DNA of 18,015 nt, taken from the NCBI GenBank assembly GCA_018402605.1, contig JAGYIK010000015.1, positions 1-18,015 on the forward strand. The letters run 5' to 3'. Below the pieces are notes generated by a model. The model saw only the letters and a list, made by a program, of their open reading frames with translations, was not told where the DNA came from and ran no database searches. A program made the position numbers and the translations under genes. The stretch comes from Litorivicinus sp. (lineage in GTDB: Bacteria > Pseudomonadota > Gammaproteobacteria > Pseudomonadales > Litorivicinaceae). Within the stretch, counting starts at the first letter, position 1; each line of letters begins with the position of its first letter. Below, one piece after another: positions 1 through 8,279 of the stretch.

Positions 1-1
1 G

Positions 2-274
2 TCAACTTGAGGGCGGCACATAACCCTCGGGTTTTGCGTATTCCTCGTTGTCGAGAAATCGTTGCATCTCTTGGGTCAGAAAATCTCTGGCAGCACGATC
101 CATCAAGCTCAGGCGATGCTCGTTGATCAGCATGGTCTGGTTGGCCTGCCACTCTTTCCATGCTTTCTCTGATACCTGTTCATAGATCTCTTGCCCAAGT
201 GTTCCCGGAAGCGGAGGTACGGGAAGACCCGGTAGCTCTTCTTTATATTTTTTACAGAATACGACTCTGCTCAT
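2..274 (-). CDS. yggX: YggX family probable Fe(2+)-trafficking protein
   Basis: A complete 90-residue protein closely matches the small YggX family (about 90 residues). It starts MSRVVFCKKYKEEL with the conserved cysteine at position 7, and the middle carries the family signature KEWQANQTMLINEHRL followed by a C-terminal EGYVP. Family members are cytosolic and are linked to iron handling and protection of Fe-S clusters from oxidative damage; the mechanism is not fully settled. The start has a good ribosome-binding site, GAGGTGA, five bases upstream, and this site contains the stop codon of mutY, so translation is probably coupled. It is the last visible gene of the asmA-mutY-yggX operon. Pairing with MutY, itself an Fe-S protein acting on oxidised DNA, fits an oxidative-stress theme and is common in gammaproteobacteria. 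Confidence 0.95.
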   Translation of the reverse strand: MSRVVFCKKYKEELPGLPVPPLPGTLGQEIYEQVSEKAWKEWQANQTMLINEHRLSLMDRAARDFLTQEMQRFLDNEEYAKPEGYVPPSS

Positions 275-278
275 TTGG

Positions 279-1295
279 TCACCTCTCTAGCAATAGTTGC
301 TTAATGGGGGCGGGTAGGCCGCCCTGAAAGTCGTCAAGCTTCACCCAAGTCACGTTTTCGGGAGGACAGCTCACGGACCCTTCCAGCCGATAAAGAGTCA
401 GTAGTACTTTGAAATGACTAAACGCATGCTCCAGTTGGCTTTGCTCTTCTGCATCGAGCACCTTTGGGATACCGAAGTCTTTCCCAATTCTCGATAGGCT
501 GTTCGCGATCGGAGGTGCATACAGCCCACCCCAAATGCCCTCATTTGGTCGGCGACATAGGAGTGATCGCCCATTTGCATCCACAATGTGCAAGACCACC
601 CATTGCTCAGTAGCCCGTTGCTTCACTTTTTTCGGTCGCGGGATTTCATGAGTTCGATCGGCTAAATGCGCTTGGCAGTGGATGGCCAATGGGCATTGCT
701 GGCAATTTGGCTTTCGTCGTGTACACAGGGTTGCGCCAAGATCCATCATGGCTTGGGTGTGGATCGCTGAGGCAACCCCATCGGTCGGTGTCAGCTCTGT
801 TGCGAGATCCCAAAGGTGCTTTTGTGCATCAGCCCGACTGAGGTCATCGTCAATCAGGAACAATCGCGCAAGAACCCGCCGCACATTGCCATCTTGAATC
901 ACCCCAAACTTCTGAAATCCGAGGGACAAAATGGCGCCAGCGGTTGAGCGTCCAACCCCTTTCAGCGTCGTGAGATCGGCGAGTGTGTCCGGTATCACCC
1001 CCTGAAATTCCTCTCGAATCTGTTGTGCCGCCGCATGCAGATTGCGTGCGCGTGCGTAATATCCAAGACCAGCCCAGTGCGCCAAGACTTGGTCAACTGG
1101 GGCGTTGGCGAGGGCAACGGGATCTGGGAACGAGACCATGAAGCGCTTGAAATATGGGATCACCACAGGGACTTGCGTTTGTTGGAGCATGATCTCTGAG
1201 ATCCAAGTGGCATAGGGCCCTTGATGCTGCCACGGCAAATCATGACGCCCTGATTGTTGATGCCAGGCTGCTAATTTCCTCGCCAGATCACTCAT
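279..1295 (-). CDS. mutY: A/G-specific adenine DNA glycosylase MutY
   Basis: The 338-residue protein removes adenine mispaired with 8-oxoguanine or guanine in base-excision repair. Visible landmarks: catalytic Glu34 in ISEIMLQQTQV, the helix-hairpin-helix LKGVGRSTAG at about 111-120, catalytic Asp135 in IQDGNVRRVLAR, and the [4Fe-4S] ligands Cys191, Cys198, Cys201 and Cys207 (C-x6-C-x2-C-x5-C). The C-terminal third has the Nudix-like fold position that recognises 8-oxoG, including an FSHFKVLLTLY segment. Length is close to E. coli MutY (350). The start codon overlaps the asmA stop as ATGA, and no clear Shine-Dalgarno is present, so translation is probably coupled to asmA. The reading frame is intact, unlike upstream asmA. 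It is followed after four bases by yggX. Confidence 0.97.
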   Translation of the reverse strand: MSDLARKLAAWHQQSGRHDLPWQHQGPYATWISEIMLQQTQVPVVIPYFKRFMVSFPDPVALANAPVDQVLAHWAGLGYYARARNLHAAAQQIREEFQGVIPDTLADLTTLKGVGRSTAGAILSLGFQKFGVIQDGNVRRVLARLFLIDDDLSRADAQKHLWDLATELTPTDGVASAIHTQAMMDLGATLCTRRKPNCQQCPLAIHCQAHLADRTHEIPRPKKVKQRATEQWVVLHIVDANGRSLLCRRPNEGIWGGLYAPPIANSLSRIGKDFGIPKVLDAEEQSQLEHAFSHFKVLLTLYRLEGSVSCPPENVTWVKLDDFQGGLPAPIKQLLLER

Positions 1296-3143
1296 CGACC
1301 AAGGAGATTTTTCAATAGATCCTGCGCTTGACCCTCAAGCTTCTGGTTCAATTGTTTCTCAACGGCTTCGCGCGCTTTATCTTTCAGGCGCTGCTCAGCT
1401 GCTTGACCGATCAGGCCGGACAGCCTCTGGCGATCAATTCCACAGTTCAGTGCATTGTCGGCGATGCGTCCTTGGCACGTCAGCGGGACCAAGAATCCGC
1501 GTACGGATTCCGGTGCCATGCAAAGCCCGAGGTTGCCATCGACGGGAATGCCAGCTTCGCCATTCAGATTGAGTGCAGTTGAAACAAGACTGAATCGCCC
1601 AGTTGCAGATAGCGCGATATTCGCCACCTGTGCTTCGAGTGATTCGATATCAGCTAAGCCCTCGCGGAACATGGCGCGAAGTGAGAGGGTGTCCCTGCTG
1701 GTTTCTGTGTTCACACTTTGCTGCCCCAAGGCCTGACACATCGCCTCTGAGACATTCAGTGCACCCAAACTGGCATCGGCGATCCGCAAACGGATGGGGC
1801 CAGTGAGGGACGCTTTGGCGTCATCAATTTGGTGGCCGGCTCCGCGCAGATCAAAGGCACCTGTGACTTCCCCGCTCAGTGACTGAAGGGCACCTGATTT
1901 CGGTAGGGTTGCTAACTGAATGCCTTCAATTGTCCCGTTTAAATTGGTGACTGGGGTGCAATTAGGTGACTTCGTACTGCGAATAGTACCTCCAAATACG
2001 CCGACATCGAAACGTCTGGCGCGGAGATTTCATCGGCCTGAACACCCAGTTCAATCGCCAATGCGCTGAGTGATATTTCAGCCACTTTGAGGGACCTACA
2101 TTCAAGCGGTATGCACCCGGAAGAAGCGCAAACTGGCTGTTTGAAGGGGTTGCCTCGGTCGGCTCACTCCTGTAGTGGGAGATAGGCATCGAGATCGAGT
2201 TGGTCGAGTGTCGCATCGAGATTGAGACTGAGTGGATCGAGGTTGAGATCAATCGATGCAGTCGGCTGACTTGAATCGACACGTGCCGTCAGTGGTTTTA
2301 GGCTCAGAAGTTGATTTGAGAGCTTGGACTCGGATTTGGAGAGAGACTGCACTCAATGTTGTGAGATCACGTGATGCGGGGGCTTCTAGATTGGCGGCAC
2401 GGAGCCAGTTGCGTAACGAGAACTCTTTACAACAAGGCGTCCCTCGCTGCGAAATTGCCACCGAGTGCAGCGCTCGCGTATCCATCAAGGGCGATTTTGG
2501 CGTCACGGCTGACCAGTTCAGGATTGCGGATAGTGACCGAGTCAAAGGTCGGTGGTGACGGTGTAATTGTGGCAGTAAATCTCAGTGGAAACTGTGTTGC
2601 GATAACTGGATTTGCCCATCGAAGGACATTGCTTTCCGCACCCGGAGTCAAGGAATCCAGCCGCGATCGACTTGACTGCTGAGGCCTGGCTGTAACTCAA
2701 AGGATTGTTCCCTCTGGATATTGCGAGTTCATGAATGACCAAAAGGCTGTATGAATTGGGATTCCAGTGGTGGCAGTCGACTGGTTGTCTTGAGTTCCTT
2801 GGTTTGTGAGTCTGACTTGGGGACGAATGGCCGTTAGCCGATCGATAATGATGGTGTCGGTGAGCAAGGACAGGAGCGCTACAGATCCTTCGAGGCGATC
2901 AGCCTGCAGGCGGCCCTGCGGACTTTCGGCCACCACATCCTCGGCGGCAACGCCGAGCCATGGATAGAATGTCCAACTGATGGGGCCCTCAATCGTGAGA
3001 CTGATTTGCTGATTATTCGCCGCTTTGACCAGTGTTGGTTTCAGATCATTGGGATCGAGCACCTGTGTGACATATGCCACAGTCACAGCCAACACAATGA
3101 GGAGGGCCGTGAATGCGTATAACATACCTTTTACAAAACGCAT
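1292..3143 (-). CDS. asmA: AsmA family outer-membrane assembly protein, frame-disrupted
   Basis: The gene is recognisable end to end but split over all three minus frames. The N-terminal part (3143 to about 2705) begins MRFVKGMLYAFTALLIVLAV, a single N-terminal membrane anchor, followed by a DPNDLKP-type start of the AsmA domain. Later blocks include SLRNWLRAANLEAPASRDL near 2400, the LDPLSLNLDATLDQLDLDAY block near 2200, LEC-RSLKVAEISLSALAI near 2090, FGGTIRS near 2000 and a clean C-terminal stretch 1292-1789. Frame changes fall near 2705, 2645, 2440, 2325, 2170, 2115 and 2020. The whole span is 1852 bases, about the 617 codons of E. coli AsmA, so little is missing. AsmA proteins are inner-membrane anchored, span the periplasm, and affect lipid and outer-membrane homeostasis. 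First gene of the operon with mutY and yggX and divergent from hisB. Sequencing error is more likely than true decay. Confidence 0.85.
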
Positions 3144-3155
3144 GATGAACCTCTG

Positions 3156-3184
3156 TCGTCAGTCACTCTCAGTACCGGTATACT
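3156..3184 (+). promoter_or_regulatory. Probable sigma-70 promoter of hisBHAF
   Basis: In the 72-base gap between asmA and hisB, TATACT at 3179-3184 is a five-of-six match to the -10 box. TCGTCA at 3156-3161 is a four-of-six -35 box, and the spacer is 17 bases. The -10 lies in the imperfect palindrome AGTACCGGTATACT (3171-3184). On the minus strand the same bases give TATACC (3182-3177), so a divergent asmA promoter may overlap. No leader-peptide attenuator is visible in this short space. Confidence 0.5.
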
Positions 3185-3215
3185 ACGGCGTTTATTGCGC
3201 CATAAGGAACAGGCC

Positions 3216-3809
3216 ATGGCAGATCGTATCGCATCAGTGGAACGGAACACCCTAGAAACCCAGATTCAGATCACGCTGAATTTGGATGGAACAGGTGTGT
3301 CTGAGTTTTCAACGGGCATCGCATTTTTTGAGCACATGCTGGATCAAGTGGCGCGTCACGGGTTAGTGGATCTGCGGATCCAGGCTACAGGCGATTTGGA
3401 AATTGACGATCACCATACGGTTGAGGATGTGGGTATTACGCTTGGGCAGGCCTTCGCGAAGGCAGTTGGCGATAAAAAGGGTATGACGCGTTATGGTCAC
3501 GCCTATGTGCCGCTTGACGAAGCGTTAAGCCGCGTTGTGATCGACTTTTCGGGTCGGCCCGGATTGCATTATGAGGTGCCATTCACGCGTGCTGTGGTTG
3601 GGGGTTTCGACGTGGATCTGTTTCGGGAATTCTTCCAAGGGTTCGTAAACCATGCGCAGTGCACCCTGCACATTGACAATTTGAAGGGTGATAACTCGCA
3701 TCATCAAATTGAGACTGTGTTCAAAGCGTTTGGACGTGCGCTTCGGATGGCGGTGACTCCAGATCCCCGCATGGGTGGAATCATTCCCTCCACGAAGGGC
3801 TCGCTTTAA
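3216..3809 (+). CDS. hisB: Imidazoleglycerol-phosphate dehydratase HisB
   Basis: This 197-residue monofunctional IGP dehydratase (histidine biosynthesis, IGP to imidazole-acetol phosphate) lacks the N-terminal histidinol-phosphatase domain of the enteric bifunctional HisB. Metal-binding signatures are visible: FFEHMLDQVARHG near the N terminus, DDHHTVEDVGITLG in the middle, FVNHAQCTLHI, and the C-terminal SHHQIETVFKAFGRALRMAV. It ends PSTKGSL, the usual family terminus. I chose the ATG at 3216 because it gives the typical MADR-ASVERNT start and has AAGGA seven bases upstream; a TTG 21 bases earlier (3195) is open but unlikely. First gene of hisBHAF; its TAA shares one base with the hisH ATG. 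Confidence 0.96.
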   Translation: MADRIASVERNTLETQIQITLNLDGTGVSEFSTGIAFFEHMLDQVARHGLVDLRIQATGDLEIDDHHTVEDVGITLGQAFAKAVGDKKGMTRYGHAYVPLDEALSRVVIDFSGRPGLHYEVPFTRAVVGGFDVDLFREFFQGFVNHAQCTLHIDNLKGDNSHHQIETVFKAFGRALRMAVTPDPRMGGIIPSTKGSL

Positions 3810-4450
3810 TGACACAGCAGGTCGCCGTAATCGACTACGGCTCCGGCAATCTGCACAGCGTCGCCAAAGCCATTGAGCATGCCGGCTCATGTCGCGTCTT
3901 GGTAACTGATAATCCCAAAGAGATCATGCAGGCAGACCGCGTAGTGTTGCCCGGCGTTGGTGCGATGGGAGACTGTATGTCGGGACTGAGGTCGCGAGGC
4001 CTTGATCAGGTGGTGTTGAGTCTGATCGGTCAGACACCCCTGATGGGTGTGTGTGTCGGTATGCAAATTTTGGCTGAGTATGGCGAAGAAAGTTCGGGCG
4101 TCCATGCATTGGGCGTCTTCCCGGGTCACATCACACGATTCCCCTCACCGCTCATCGATGCAGCGGGCACGGTCTTAAAAGTCCCCCACATGGGGTGGAA
4201 CCAAGTATCGATGCGCTCACATCCGCTGTGGCATGGTATTCCAGATGCCACGCGGTTTTATTTCGTGCACAGTTTCCGTTTTGCCGATGTCGCATCAGCC
4301 TGTGTTGTGGGCACCTGTGATTACGGCAGTCCGTTTGCGGCTGCATTGGCGCGTGAGGGTGTGTTTGCTGTGCAGTTTCATCCGGAGAAGTCCCATGATG
4401 CGGGGCTTGCGCTTTACGCCAATTTTTTAAAATGGGATGGCTCATGCTAA
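3809..4450 (+). CDS. hisH: Imidazole glycerol phosphate synthase glutaminase subunit HisH
   Basis: The 213-residue class I glutamine amidotransferase hydrolyses glutamine and channels ammonia to HisF. Landmarks are the N-terminal IDYGSGNLHSVAKAIEHAG, the oxyanion-strand PGVGAMGDCM, the nucleophile Cys82 in GVCVGMQIL, and the catalytic His-Glu pair in VQFHPEKSHDAG near the C terminus. Length is typical for the family. The start overlaps the hisB stop by one base and the end overlaps the hisA start by seven bases, so the three genes are translationally coupled. It forms a heterodimer with the hisF product encoded two genes downstream. The frame is intact. Confidence 0.96.
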   Translation: MTQQVAVIDYGSGNLHSVAKAIEHAGSCRVLVTDNPKEIMQADRVVLPGVGAMGDCMSGLRSRGLDQVVLSLIGQTPLMGVCVGMQILAEYGEESSGVHALGVFPGHITRFPSPLIDAAGTVLKVPHMGWNQVSMRSHPLWHGIPDATRFYFVHSFRFADVASACVVGTCDYGSPFAAALAREGVFAVQFHPEKSHDAGLALYANFLKWDGSC

Positions 4451-5178
4451 TTATTCCAGCAATTGATCTGAAAAATGGATCCTGTGTTCGCCTAAAACAG
4501 GGCCGAATGGACGATGCAACAACCTATTCAGACGATCCAGTCGCCACAGCGACCCGTTGGGTTGAGGCCGGTTCTGCTCGCCTCCACGTTGTTGATCTCG
4601 ATGGGGCATTTGCAGGCCGTCCCGAGAATAAGGAAGCAGTTGCCGCGATTCTGGGGGCGCATCCCACTCTTCCCGTTCAGTTGGGTGGCGGTGTGCGTGA
4701 TCTGGCAACCATTGAAGCCTATCTTGATCTTGGTTTAGCTTGGGTGATTATCGGCACACAAGCAGTCAAGGAGCCTCGGTTTGTGACCGAGGCCTGCACG
4801 TTGTTTCCGGGACAAATCATTGTGGGTGTTGATGCAAAAGACGGTTGGGTGGCCACGGAGGGTTGGGCCGAGGCAAGCACCGTATCAGCAACTGAGGTTG
4901 TGAAACGCTTTGCTGGCGATGGAGTCTCCTCAGTTGTGTACACAGACATTGGTCGGGATGGGATGCTGTCTGGCGTCAATATCGATGCGACTGCGGGGCT
5001 CGCTCGGGAAACCGGATGTCCAGTGATTGCATCGGGTGGACTGAAGGGGCTTGATGACATTGCAGCGCTACTTGAGGTCGAGTCAGACGGCGTGATTGGC
5101 GCGATTACGGGTCGCGCAATCTATGAGGGAACGCTTGACCTTGCACAAGCCATCGAGATGACGGAGCGAACCCGTTGA
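4444..5178 (+). CDS. hisA: Phosphoribosylformimino-AICAR-P isomerase HisA
   Basis: The 244-residue (beta/alpha)8-barrel enzyme isomerises ProFAR to PRFAR, the substrate of HisH-HisF. It begins MLIIPAIDLKNGSCVRLKQG, with the catalytic Asp of strand 1 in AIDLKNG and the second catalytic Asp in VGVDAKDGWVATEGW. Phosphate-binding glycine motifs are visible as LGGGVRD and ASGGLKG. The ATG at 4444 is chosen over an in-frame ATG at 4432 because MLIIPAIDL is the standard family start. It overlaps the hisH stop by seven bases, and its TGA overlaps the hisF start codon. Inside the gene, 4773-4793 forms a perfect 8-bp inverted repeat, which may just reflect codon choice. Confidence 0.96.
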   Translation: MLIIPAIDLKNGSCVRLKQGRMDDATTYSDDPVATATRWVEAGSARLHVVDLDGAFAGRPENKEAVAAILGAHPTLPVQLGGGVRDLATIEAYLDLGLAWVIIGTQAVKEPRFVTEACTLFPGQIIVGVDAKDGWVATEGWAEASTVSATEVVKRFAGDGVSSVVYTDIGRDGMLSGVNIDATAGLARETGCPVIASGGLKGLDDIAALLEVESDGVIGAITGRAIYEGTLDLAQAIEMTERTR

Positions 5179-5936
5179 GTTTAGCGAAGCGGATCATTCC
5201 GTGTTTGGATGTCGATCAAGGTCGCGTCGTCAAGGGCGTGCAGTTTGAGGACATCCGCGATGCAGGGGACCCGGTCGAGGTCAGTCGTCGATACAATCAA
5301 GAAGGCGCCGATGAGATCACATTTTTGGATATCACTGCGAGCCATGAAAATCGTGCGACCACCTATGACACAGTGTCTCGCATGGCCAGTGAGGTTTTTA
5401 TCCCGCTGACCGTGGGTGGTGGTGTGCGAGAGATTCACAACATTCGCGATCTACTGCTCGCCGGTGCCGATAAAGTCTCAATTAACACAGCTGCTGTGTT
5501 TGATCCTGAATTCGTGAAGCGGGCTGCAGATAAATTTGGCTCGCAATGCATTGTGGTTGCCATTGATGCGAAACACGTGGCCCCCGATCGTTGGGAAATC
5601 TTCACCCACGGTGGCAGAAAGCCGACCGGACTCGATGCAGTCGAGTGGGCGATCAAAATGGTGGAGTATGGAGCAGGCGAAATTCTCCTGACATCGATGG
5701 ATCGCGATGGAACGCGTGACGGGTTCGATCTTGGCGTGACGCGCGCAGTGTCTGATGCCGTCTCGGTTCCGGTGATCGCCTCAGGTGGCGTGGGTCGGCT
5801 TGAGCATTTGGTGGATGGCATTCTCGAAGGTCATGCTGATGCCGTGCTGGCTGCGAGTATCTTTCACTTCGCGCAATACACGATCGGTGAGGCCAAAGCC
5901 TGTATGCGTGATGCCGGTATTGAGGTACGCCTCTAG
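5175..5936 (+). CDS. hisF: Imidazole glycerol phosphate synthase cyclase subunit HisF
   Basis: The 253-residue (beta/alpha)8-barrel cyclase uses ammonia from HisH to convert PRFAR to IGP and AICAR. It begins MSLAKRIIPCLDVDQGRVVK, with the catalytic Asp11 in CLDVD. The second catalytic Asp is in VVAIDAKHV, and phosphate-binding loops are visible as TVGGGVRE and ASGGVGRL. The start is TTG, inferred because MSLAKRIIPCLD aligns with the family start and the TTG overlaps the hisA TGA in the string TTGA. Last gene of hisBHAF. Its TAG lies in the palindrome CTAG shared with the stop codon of convergent ctpA, so the two coding regions overlap by four bases with no terminator between them. Confidence 0.96.
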   Translation: MSLAKRIIPCLDVDQGRVVKGVQFEDIRDAGDPVEVSRRYNQEGADEITFLDITASHENRATTYDTVSRMASEVFIPLTVGGGVREIHNIRDLLLAGADKVSINTAAVFDPEFVKRAADKFGSQCIVVAIDAKHVAPDRWEIFTHGGRKPTGLDAVEWAIKMVEYGAGEILLTSMDRDGTRDGFDLGVTRAVSDAVSVPVIASGGVGRLEHLVDGILEGHADAVLAASIFHFAQYTIGEAKACMRDAGIEVRL

Positions 5937-7183
5937 CGAACCAATAGTTGCGCGCCGCGCAATAGGTTATACGCGTGCAATAACTGATTGTCGGCCTCGA
6001 GACGTGCATAGAGGTCGTCAGATTCCGCGTTTTTTTCTCGGTTTTCGAGGTGCTTTGGCAAGTCAGCCTCGCGTGTTCGCGAGTCGGATTCGATGAGCGC
6101 ATCCCCACCTGAAACCTGAATAGTCGGTTGGATTCCGGTGGCCTGGATCGATCGACCGCTGGGCGTGTAGTAGAGCGCTGTAGTGAGCTTGAGTGCGTAG
6201 TTATTCTCGAGTGATAAGATAGTTTGCACAGAACCTTTGCCAAAGGATGGCGTGCCGATCACGACGGCCCGCTCATGATCTTGTAATGCGCCGGCAACGA
6301 TTTCTGCAGCCGAGGCCGAGCCGCCATTAATGAGTACCACGATCGGCGCGTCAGTGATCACCGTGTCTGGCTTGGCTTCGTAACTTGAATCAAGAAAAGA
6401 ATCCCGCCCACGTGTGGTCACAATGAGGCCGTCCGGCAGAAAGGAATCCGCCACATCAATCGCTGCAGAAAGCACGCCGCCGGGATTGTTTCTCAAGTCT
6501 AAAATGATGCCATTTAAGGGCCCATCAGCTTGCATGGCGGAAATCGCTTTAATCAGATCGGCTCCAGTTCGATTCTGAAATTGCGAGATCCGGAGATAGC
6601 CAATGCCATGCGGGAATTGTTCGGCCGAGACGCTGGTGACTCGGACTACAGCACGCTCGAGTGTAAAGTCGAGCTTTTCAGATTGGCCGTCGGTTTCGCG
6701 GAGCACGGTGAGCTTAACCTTGGCGCCGATGGGACCTCTGAGGATTTCGATTGCCTCGCGCAGGCTGATGTCGCGAACGGGCTCATCATCTACGTGCGTA
6801 ATGAGATCTCGCGCACGCATGCCAGCGATCGCTGCCGGTGAGTCGTCAATGGGCGCAATTACCTCAATCAGTCCGTTGATGATATCCATTTCAATTCCGA
6901 TCCCGCCAAATGAGCCCGTGGTGGAATCCCGAAGACTTGTGACATCGCGGGGCTCTAAGTAGCCAGAATGCGGATCGAGTTTGGTGAGCATGCCGTCAAT
7001 GGCATAGTTCAGAAGCGTTTGATCATCGATTTCTTCAACGTATTCTTTTTTCAAATGCTCGTAGACTTCAATAAACGCGCGAAGTGCGTCCAGCGAATCG
7101 ACATCAGGATGCGCGTCGGTCTCTGCCTGAACGGACTGCGAGACCGCGAAGGCGAAGAAAAGTGCTGTGGTGATTGATTTCAT
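5933..7183 (-). CDS. ctpA: Carboxyl-terminal processing protease, S41 family (CtpA)
   Basis: A periplasmic serine protease of the C-terminal processing family. A signal peptide (MKSITTALFFAFAVSQSVQA) is followed by a helical N-terminal region, a PDZ domain (about 90-165, with GGIGIEMD and GMRARDLITHVDD) and the S41 core. The catalytic serine is in NGGSASAAEIVAGAL and the lysine in SFGKGSVQ, 25 residues apart as in known family members. I chose ATG 7183 (416 residues) because AGGA lies five bases upstream; ATG 7189 gives two more residues but leaves no room for a ribosome-binding site. One base separates that upstream ATG from the envC stop. Known family members process or degrade envelope proteins, including peptidoglycan hydrolases in Pseudomonas, which suits a place behind envC. 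Frame intact. Confidence 0.94.
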   Translation of the reverse strand: MKSITTALFFAFAVSQSVQAETDAHPDVDSLDALRAFIEVYEHLKKEYVEEIDDQTLLNYAIDGMLTKLDPHSGYLEPRDVTSLRDSTTGSFGGIGIEMDIINGLIEVIAPIDDSPAAIAGMRARDLITHVDDEPVRDISLREAIEILRGPIGAKVKLTVLRETDGQSEKLDFTLERAVVRVTSVSAEQFPHGIGYLRISQFQNRTGADLIKAISAMQADGPLNGIILDLRNNPGGVLSAAIDVADSFLPDGLIVTTRGRDSFLDSSYEAKPDTVITDAPIVVLINGGSASAAEIVAGALQDHERAVVIGTPSFGKGSVQTILSLENNYALKLTTALYYTPSGRSIQATGIQPTIQVSGGDALIESDSRTREADLPKHLENREKNAESDDLYARLEADNQLLHAYNLLRGAQLLVR

Positions 7184-7190
7184 TGCCATC

Positions 7191-8279
7191 CTAATTCAGC
7201 CAAGGGCTTGGGTTAATTGCCTTACCGTTTCGCGTGAGCCCGAAATACACACCGGAGACTTCCAGACTACCGGTATTTCCCGCAATCGCAATGACTTGAC
7301 GCGCTCTGACGGTATCCCCGGTTTGCACCATCAGGCGCTGGTTATGACCATAGATCGTGGCATGCCCGTCATTATGGGCGAGCACAACAACCAATCCATA
7401 TCCTAAGAGATACCCGGCATACGCCACTTTGCCGCTTTGTACGGATTTTACTTCGGCATTATCCGGCGCACTGATCACCAAGCCCTGCCAGGTTCCAAAT
7501 CCATCATCCCTGTTCTGGCCATATCGCCGAAGTATCCGGCCATCGACAGGCCAATTGAGTCGACCTTTAAGGGAGCCCAGATCGGCACCGCTCTGGTCGA
7601 GTTTGAGTGATTGGATGCGTTGCTCGAGCGCCGCCAAGTCGGCATTGAGCGCTGCCTCTCGACTTTGTTTGGTTGAGAGCTCTCGGTTAATGCTGGCGAG
7701 GACTTGGCGCTGATCGCGTGTCTTGATCGCGAGTTGCTCCCGCTTTTTAGTCAGCTCAAGAAGAGTCTGGCTCGCGGTGGCTGAATTTTCCGCTTGGGTG
7801 GCCCTGAGTTCCTTGAGGGTGTCCTGTCGCGCAGCGATTTCAACGGCTTTTGCTTGCCGTGCTTGTAACAGAAAGGGAAGGTAATCTGCACGTGTGTCCG
7901 CAAGTGGAGCGTCCGGCTTCAGGCTTCGCCCAGTGATGTAATAGGCAACCAGCTCGTTCTCATAGCGCTCAATCAGCGTGCTGAGTACGTTCTGTTCTTG
8001 TTCGATTTGTGCATCAGTGGCCTGTTCTTCTTCACGGAGTGCGCTGAGTGCGCGTTCTGCATCGCGGATCGATTGAGTGAGAGCTTTCGATGCGGCGTTC
8101 AGCTTTTGAATTTCGGATTCGATGAGGTTGATGCGTTTGGTGCCGAGGCGCACATCTAGTTTTAATCGACTCAGTGCATCGGCAGACCGCGCACGCTCCG
8201 ATTCGGCGTCTCGGATTTCATCAGCCTGTACACTTAGACAGAGGCACGCGGCCAGTATCCAAGTGAGCCAGCGCATCAT
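7191..8279 (-). CDS. envC: Murein hydrolase activator EnvC
   Basis: The 362-residue protein has a signal peptide (MMRWLTWILAACLCLSVQA), a long charged coiled-coil of about 200 residues (heptads rich in Glu, Leu, Arg and Ala), and a C-terminal LytM/M23 domain from about 245. The LytM domain looks catalytically dead, as in known EnvC: the usual first zinc His is replaced in GTWQGLVISAP and the final HxH is replaced in VYFGLTRNGKAINP. Known EnvC activates the amidases AmiA/AmiB at the septum and is itself recruited by FtsEX, so a regulatory rather than hydrolytic role is expected. The start overlaps the gpmI stop as ATGA. The order gpmI-envC is conserved in gammaproteobacteria; ctpA follows directly. 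Confidence 0.94.
   Translation of the reverse strand: MMRWLTWILAACLCLSVQADEIRDAESERARSADALSRLKLDVRLGTKRINLIESEIQKLNAASKALTQSIRDAERALSALREEEQATDAQIEQEQNVLSTLIERYENELVAYYITGRSLKPDAPLADTRADYLPFLLQARQAKAVEIAARQDTLKELRATQAENSATASQTLLELTKKREQLAIKTRDQRQVLASINRELSTKQSREAALNADLAALEQRIQSLKLDQSGADLGSLKGRLNWPVDGRILRRYGQNRDDGFGTWQGLVISAPDNAEVKSVQSGKVAYAGYLLGYGLVVVLAHNDGHATIYGHNQRLMVQTGDTVRARQVIAIAGNTGSLEVSGVYFGLTRNGKAINPSPWLN

Noticed and set aside
2256..2682. Plus-strand open frames of about 100 codons within asmA
   Set aside because: They lie over AsmA-coding blocks on the other strand, have no domain similarity that I recognise, and the region is full of frame breaks.
5653..6243. Minus-strand open frame (196 codons) spanning the ends of hisF and ctpA
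   Set aside because: It crosses two well-supported genes in other frames and its Arg/His/Ser-rich composition is that of an out-of-frame translation.
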